From Phycisphaerales bacterium UBA7708 (GTDB taxonomy: Bacteria; Planctomycetota; Phycisphaerae; Sedimentisphaerales; Anaerohalosphaeraceae), in assembly GCA_002482415.1 (NCBI GenBank), contig DLFY01000207.1:26230-35047 (forward strand): 8,818 nucleotides of DNA, in the 5' to 3' direction. The notes under the pieces are model-generated. The model was not told the origin of the DNA. It saw only the letters and a list, made by a program, of their open reading frames with translations, and made no database searches. Each line of letters begins with the position of its first letter. Position 1 is the first letter of the stretch. Of this stretch, positions 6,993 to 8,818 are shown one piece after another. The position numbers and the translations under genes were made by a program.

Positions 6993-7600
6993 CCCGTCAG
7001 ACCGCCGTTCCCGACCACGGCTGGACGCAGCATTACGACATAGTACAAGAGATGGGCGACTGTTACGCTACGGTCGGCGATTACGTCCAGGCTCAGGATT
7101 GCTACGAACGCGCCGCGATGCTGGCCCCCGACGAGGCCGGTCCGTACCTCGGCACAGGGGTTATCGCCCTGCAGCAGGGCAAGCTGGCCGACGCTGAAAT
7201 CGCCTTTCGCGTCGCACTCCGTCTGGATGCCCGATGCAGCAAAGCTCTGGCCGGACTGGCCATGATCGCCCAGCAGCAGAAGAATTGGCAGAATGCCTTC
7301 GATTTGTATCTGAAAAGTCTCGAACTGGACGGCGACAACCTGACGGCACTGCTGGGGCTGTTTCAGATCTCCTGCCAGATGGGCTCGTTTGCCCGCGTGA
7401 TTGAATACCTCAATACCTATCTGAATCTCCACCCGGCCGACACCGCGGTGATGTTCTGCCTGGCGACGTTATATCTGAAGGAAAGACAGCCCGACAGGGC
7501 TCGACGGATTTTAAAAGACATATTGGCTCTGGAACCCAACAATACCGATGCCAAAAACCTGCTGGAAGAGGCGGAAAACCGCATCCCGATTCCGGCCTGA
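6983..7600 (+). CDS. Tetratricopeptide repeat protein (five TPRs)
   Basis: The 205-residue product is almost all TPR. Five consecutive units of 34-36 residues are at about 18-53, 54-87, 88-121, 122-155 and 156-189. Each has the usual small/large pattern, such as GDYVQAQDCYERAAMLAPDEA and QPDRARRILKDILALEPNN. A short tail ends in RIPIPA. There is no catalytic domain, signal peptide or membrane segment, so it is probably a cytoplasmic scaffold or adaptor. It overlaps the GT2 gene by 10 bases and is followed after 18 bases by a FliT/FlgN-like gene. The TPRs fused to the neighbouring glycosyltransferases suggest it belongs to the same assembly; that is inference. TPR repeats alone do not define the partner. 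Confidence 0.85.
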   Translation: MDLTRQTAVPDHGWTQHYDIVQEMGDCYATVGDYVQAQDCYERAAMLAPDEAGPYLGTGVIALQQGKLADAEIAFRVALRLDARCSKALAGLAMIAQQQKNWQNAFDLYLKSLELDGDNLTALLGLFQISCQMGSFARVIEYLNTYLNLHPADTAVMFCLATLYLKERQPDRARRILKDILALEPNNTDAKNLLEEAENRIPIPA

Positions 7601-7618
7601 TGAAAGGATAAAATAAGC

Positions 7619-7942
7619 ATGGACGTAAAAACAGAATCCTCGACCGATTATGCAGCGATGGCGGATTTTCTTGAAAATCTACTGATGCGGCAGGCCGACA
7701 GGCTCCGCAGTTATGACCTCGACGGCGCCAGTGCTATTGCCGAACAGTCCGCCCCGATTGCCGAAGAACTGACCCGGCACAAGGTCCTCAATCGTCCTGA
7801 ATTCGCCGAACGCAAACGCCGCCTCGAGCAAATGTACAAGGATATCTGCCTGATTATCTCCGACCAGCGGCAGGAAGTTTCCGATAAACTGACGCAGATT
7901 CGCCAGGGCCTGCGCGCCCTCGGCGGCTATAAAGGCAAATAA
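7619..7942 (+). CDS. Small helical protein, FliT/FlgN-like flagellar export chaperone candidate
   Basis: This 107-residue charged protein is predicted helical throughout, with long amphipathic stretches (MADFLENLLMRQADRLRSYD, FAERKRRLEQMYKDICLIIS) and no cysteine-rich or catalytic motif. Size, the all-helical character, the early LLMRQ...LRSYD segment and the C-terminal QIRQGLRALGGYKG resemble FlgN and FliT. These bind unfolded FlgK/FlgL or FliD in the cytoplasm before export. The ATG follows AAAGGA (7603-7608) at 10 bases. The position in a run that starts with flgL supports a flagellar role. It is too divergent to name one family: FlgN would match the FlgL neighbour, while FliT is about the right size too. 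A general coiled-coil protein is not excluded. Confidence 0.5.
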   Translation: MDVKTESSTDYAAMADFLENLLMRQADRLRSYDLDGASAIAEQSAPIAEELTRHKVLNRPEFAERKRRLEQMYKDICLIISDQRQEVSDKLTQIRQGLRALGGYKGK

Positions 7943-7980
7943 TCACGGCAGTCAAGCCGCATTCAGGATTTGCATTGGTT

Positions 7981-8409
7981 ATGAAAGATCATCTGATTGT
8001 ACAAAACGATACGCTCGTCGAGAGCATCGAATGTGATGGGCAGTTGATTGCAACCATCATTCGTGCCGAGAAAATGCCCGACGAGACGGAATTCGTCACC
8101 GGCGACGATGTCAAGCAGCAGGTGGGATTTGTCGTCTACCCGGAAGGGGGGATCATTCCCCGTCATGTCCACGTCCCGATGGAGCGGCACCTGCGAGGCA
8201 CCTCCGAAGTCCTGGTGGTCCGCAAAGGGATGCTGGAAGCGGATTTCTACACCGACGGCAAAGAGTTTATCTGTACCCGCCTGCTGCGGCAGGGCGATGT
8301 CCTGCTGCTGGTCAGCGGCGGCCACGGCTTCCGCTGCCTCAAAGACACGGTTTTGCTGGAAGTCAAACAGGGCCCGTACCTGGGCCCCCAGGAAAAACAA
8401 CGGTTTTGA
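7981..8409 (+). CDS. Single-domain cupin protein
   Basis: The 142-residue product has one cupin barrel. Motif 1 is GGIIPRHVH with His62 and His64, followed by EVLVVRKG with Glu76 in the E(X)6G pattern; motif 2 is GDVLLLVSGGH with His115. The usual 2-His, Glu, His metal site is therefore kept. The His-Glu spacing is longer than canonical (11 residues), although Glu68 sits at the normal 3-residue distance and could be the ligand instead. Stand-alone cupins of this kind occur in surface-sugar biosynthesis loci as isomerase/epimerase-like or unassigned proteins; the reaction here cannot be read. AGGA (7965-7968) is 12 bases before ATG 7981 and 6 before an in-frame TTG at 7975, so a start two codons earlier is possible. 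It lies 38 bases after the chaperone-like gene and before a KdsC-like phosphatase. Confidence 0.75.
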   Translation: MKDHLIVQNDTLVESIECDGQLIATIIRAEKMPDETEFVTGDDVKQQVGFVVYPEGGIIPRHVHVPMERHLRGTSEVLVVRKGMLEADFYTDGKEFICTRLLRQGDVLLLVSGGHGFRCLKDTVLLEVKQGPYLGPQEKQRF

Positions 8410-8443
8410 ATGGTAATTGATGCGATGAGTTTACATGTGCATT

Positions 8444-8469
8444 ATGACAAGATAAAGACAGAATGTCAT
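8444..8469 (+). repeat. Short inverted repeat in the gap before the HAD gene
   Basis: ATGACA (8444-8449) and TGTCAT (8464-8469) form a 6-bp inverted repeat with a 14-base spacer, inside the AT-rich gap 8410-8504. It could be an operator half-site pair or chance. A possible -35 (TTTACA, 8430-8435) has no good -10 at the right distance. No terminator is seen in the gap. Confidence 0.2.
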
Positions 8470-8504
8470 TTCGATTGCGCCGGCAGAATTTTGGAGTATA
8501 GTCT

Positions 8505-8818
8505 ATGACGCCAACCGTATTTGTGCTTGATGTTGATGGAGTTCTTACCACAGGTCAGTTTTTTTATACTGCCGACGGAAAGGTCATGAAAGTTTTCGGA
8601 CCGGATGATAATGATGGCCTCTCTTTGTTAAAGCCATATATTGAAATAATATTTGTAACGGGAGACAAGAAAGGACTTAAAATAAGCCAAAAAAGAATAG
8701 TTGAAGACATGAAATATCCATTACATGTCATTAGCACTATTCATAGAATTGAATGGATAAAAGAACGTTACTCGTTGGAGAGAGTAATTTATATGGGTGA
8801 CGGTATCTTTGACCATTA
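8505..8818 (+). CDS. KdsC-like HAD-superfamily phosphatase, 3'-partial
   Basis: The first 104 residues of a HAD hydrolase are present and the gene runs off the window. Motif I is FVLDVDGVLTTG with nucleophile Asp9 and general acid Asp11. Motif II is FVTGDKKG with Thr52. Motif IV is MGDGIFDH with Asp99 and Asp103. The lack of a large cap and the DVDGVLT start fit the C0-type KdsC group (KDO-8-phosphate or acylneuraminate-9-phosphate phosphatases and relatives). The substrate may be a nonulosonic acid phosphate, but that is inference. GGAG (8493-8496) is eight bases before the ATG. GC is about 35% by hand count (105 of 298 bases from 8521), far below the 52-67% in sampled upstream lines, with AT-rich codons. 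This marks a compositional boundary and possible recent acquisition. Confidence 0.8.
   Translation, partial: MTPTVFVLDVDGVLTTGQFFYTADGKVMKVFGPDDNDGLSLLKPYIEIIFVTGDKKGLKISQKRIVEDMKYPLHVISTIHRIEWIKERYSLERVIYMGDGIFDH

Noticed and set aside
7947..7960. GG-N10-GC pattern before the cupin gene, a second sigma-54 promoter
   Set aside because: The spacing fits but the conserved TT before GC is CC and the CACG after GG is not kept; this is likely chance.
8379..8392. GC-rich hairpin CCTGG-GCCC-CCAGG near the end of the cupin gene, as a terminator
   Set aside because: It is inside the coding sequence and is followed by A residues, not a T tract.

Overview
The window carries one continuous set of genes, all on the + strand, of the flagellar and flagellar-glycosylation type. 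It looks like a flagellated Gram-negative bacterium with about 52-60% GC over most of the window. The mixture of a FlgL gene, TPR-glycosyltransferase proteins, a sigma-54-type promoter and a FliT/FlgN-like protein would fit a Planctomycetes/Phycisphaerae-like or other deep-branching lineage. That placement is inference and is weakly supported.

Layout: (1) 1-1035 is the 3' part of flgL (hook-filament junction protein), cut by the window start. (2) 1048-2493 is a TPR + GT-B (GT4-like) glycosyltransferase with an intact EX7E motif. (3) 2494-2740 is an intergenic region with a near-consensus sigma-54 promoter. (4) 2741-4495 is a tandem paralogue of gene 2 in which all the recognisable catalytic positions are replaced, so it looks like a pseudo-glycosyltransferase; it carries a Pro/Ala/Met-rich linker and a short helical tail. 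(5) 4570-5316 is a degenerate GT9-like (heptosyltransferase-fold) protein without a convincing start codon. (6) 5313-6992 is a GT2 glycosyltransferase followed by a second GT2-like module without DXD and a helical-repeat tail. (7) 6983-7600 is a protein made almost only of five TPRs. (8) 7619-7942 is a small helical protein resembling FliT/FlgN export chaperones. (9) 7981-8409 is a cupin. (10) 8505-8818 is the start of a KdsC-like HAD phosphatase, cut by the window end, in DNA of only about 35% GC.

How it may work together: the genes next to flgL look like a multi-subunit, TPR-scaffolded glycosyltransferase assembly that decorates flagellar proteins, with at least one active GT4 and one active GT2 enzyme and two or three catalytically dead partners. 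The cupin and the KdsC-like phosphatase suggest that a sugar-nucleotide (possibly nonulosonic acid) biosynthesis block starts at the right edge. The most unusual signal is at the 3' end of the pseudo-GT gene. An AGGAG, then a canonical -1 slippery heptamer CCCTTTT, then potential stem-loops are arranged as in known bacterial programmed frameshift sites, and the -1 frame leads straight into the GT9-like reading frame. This predicts an 858-residue fusion in addition to the 584-residue product.
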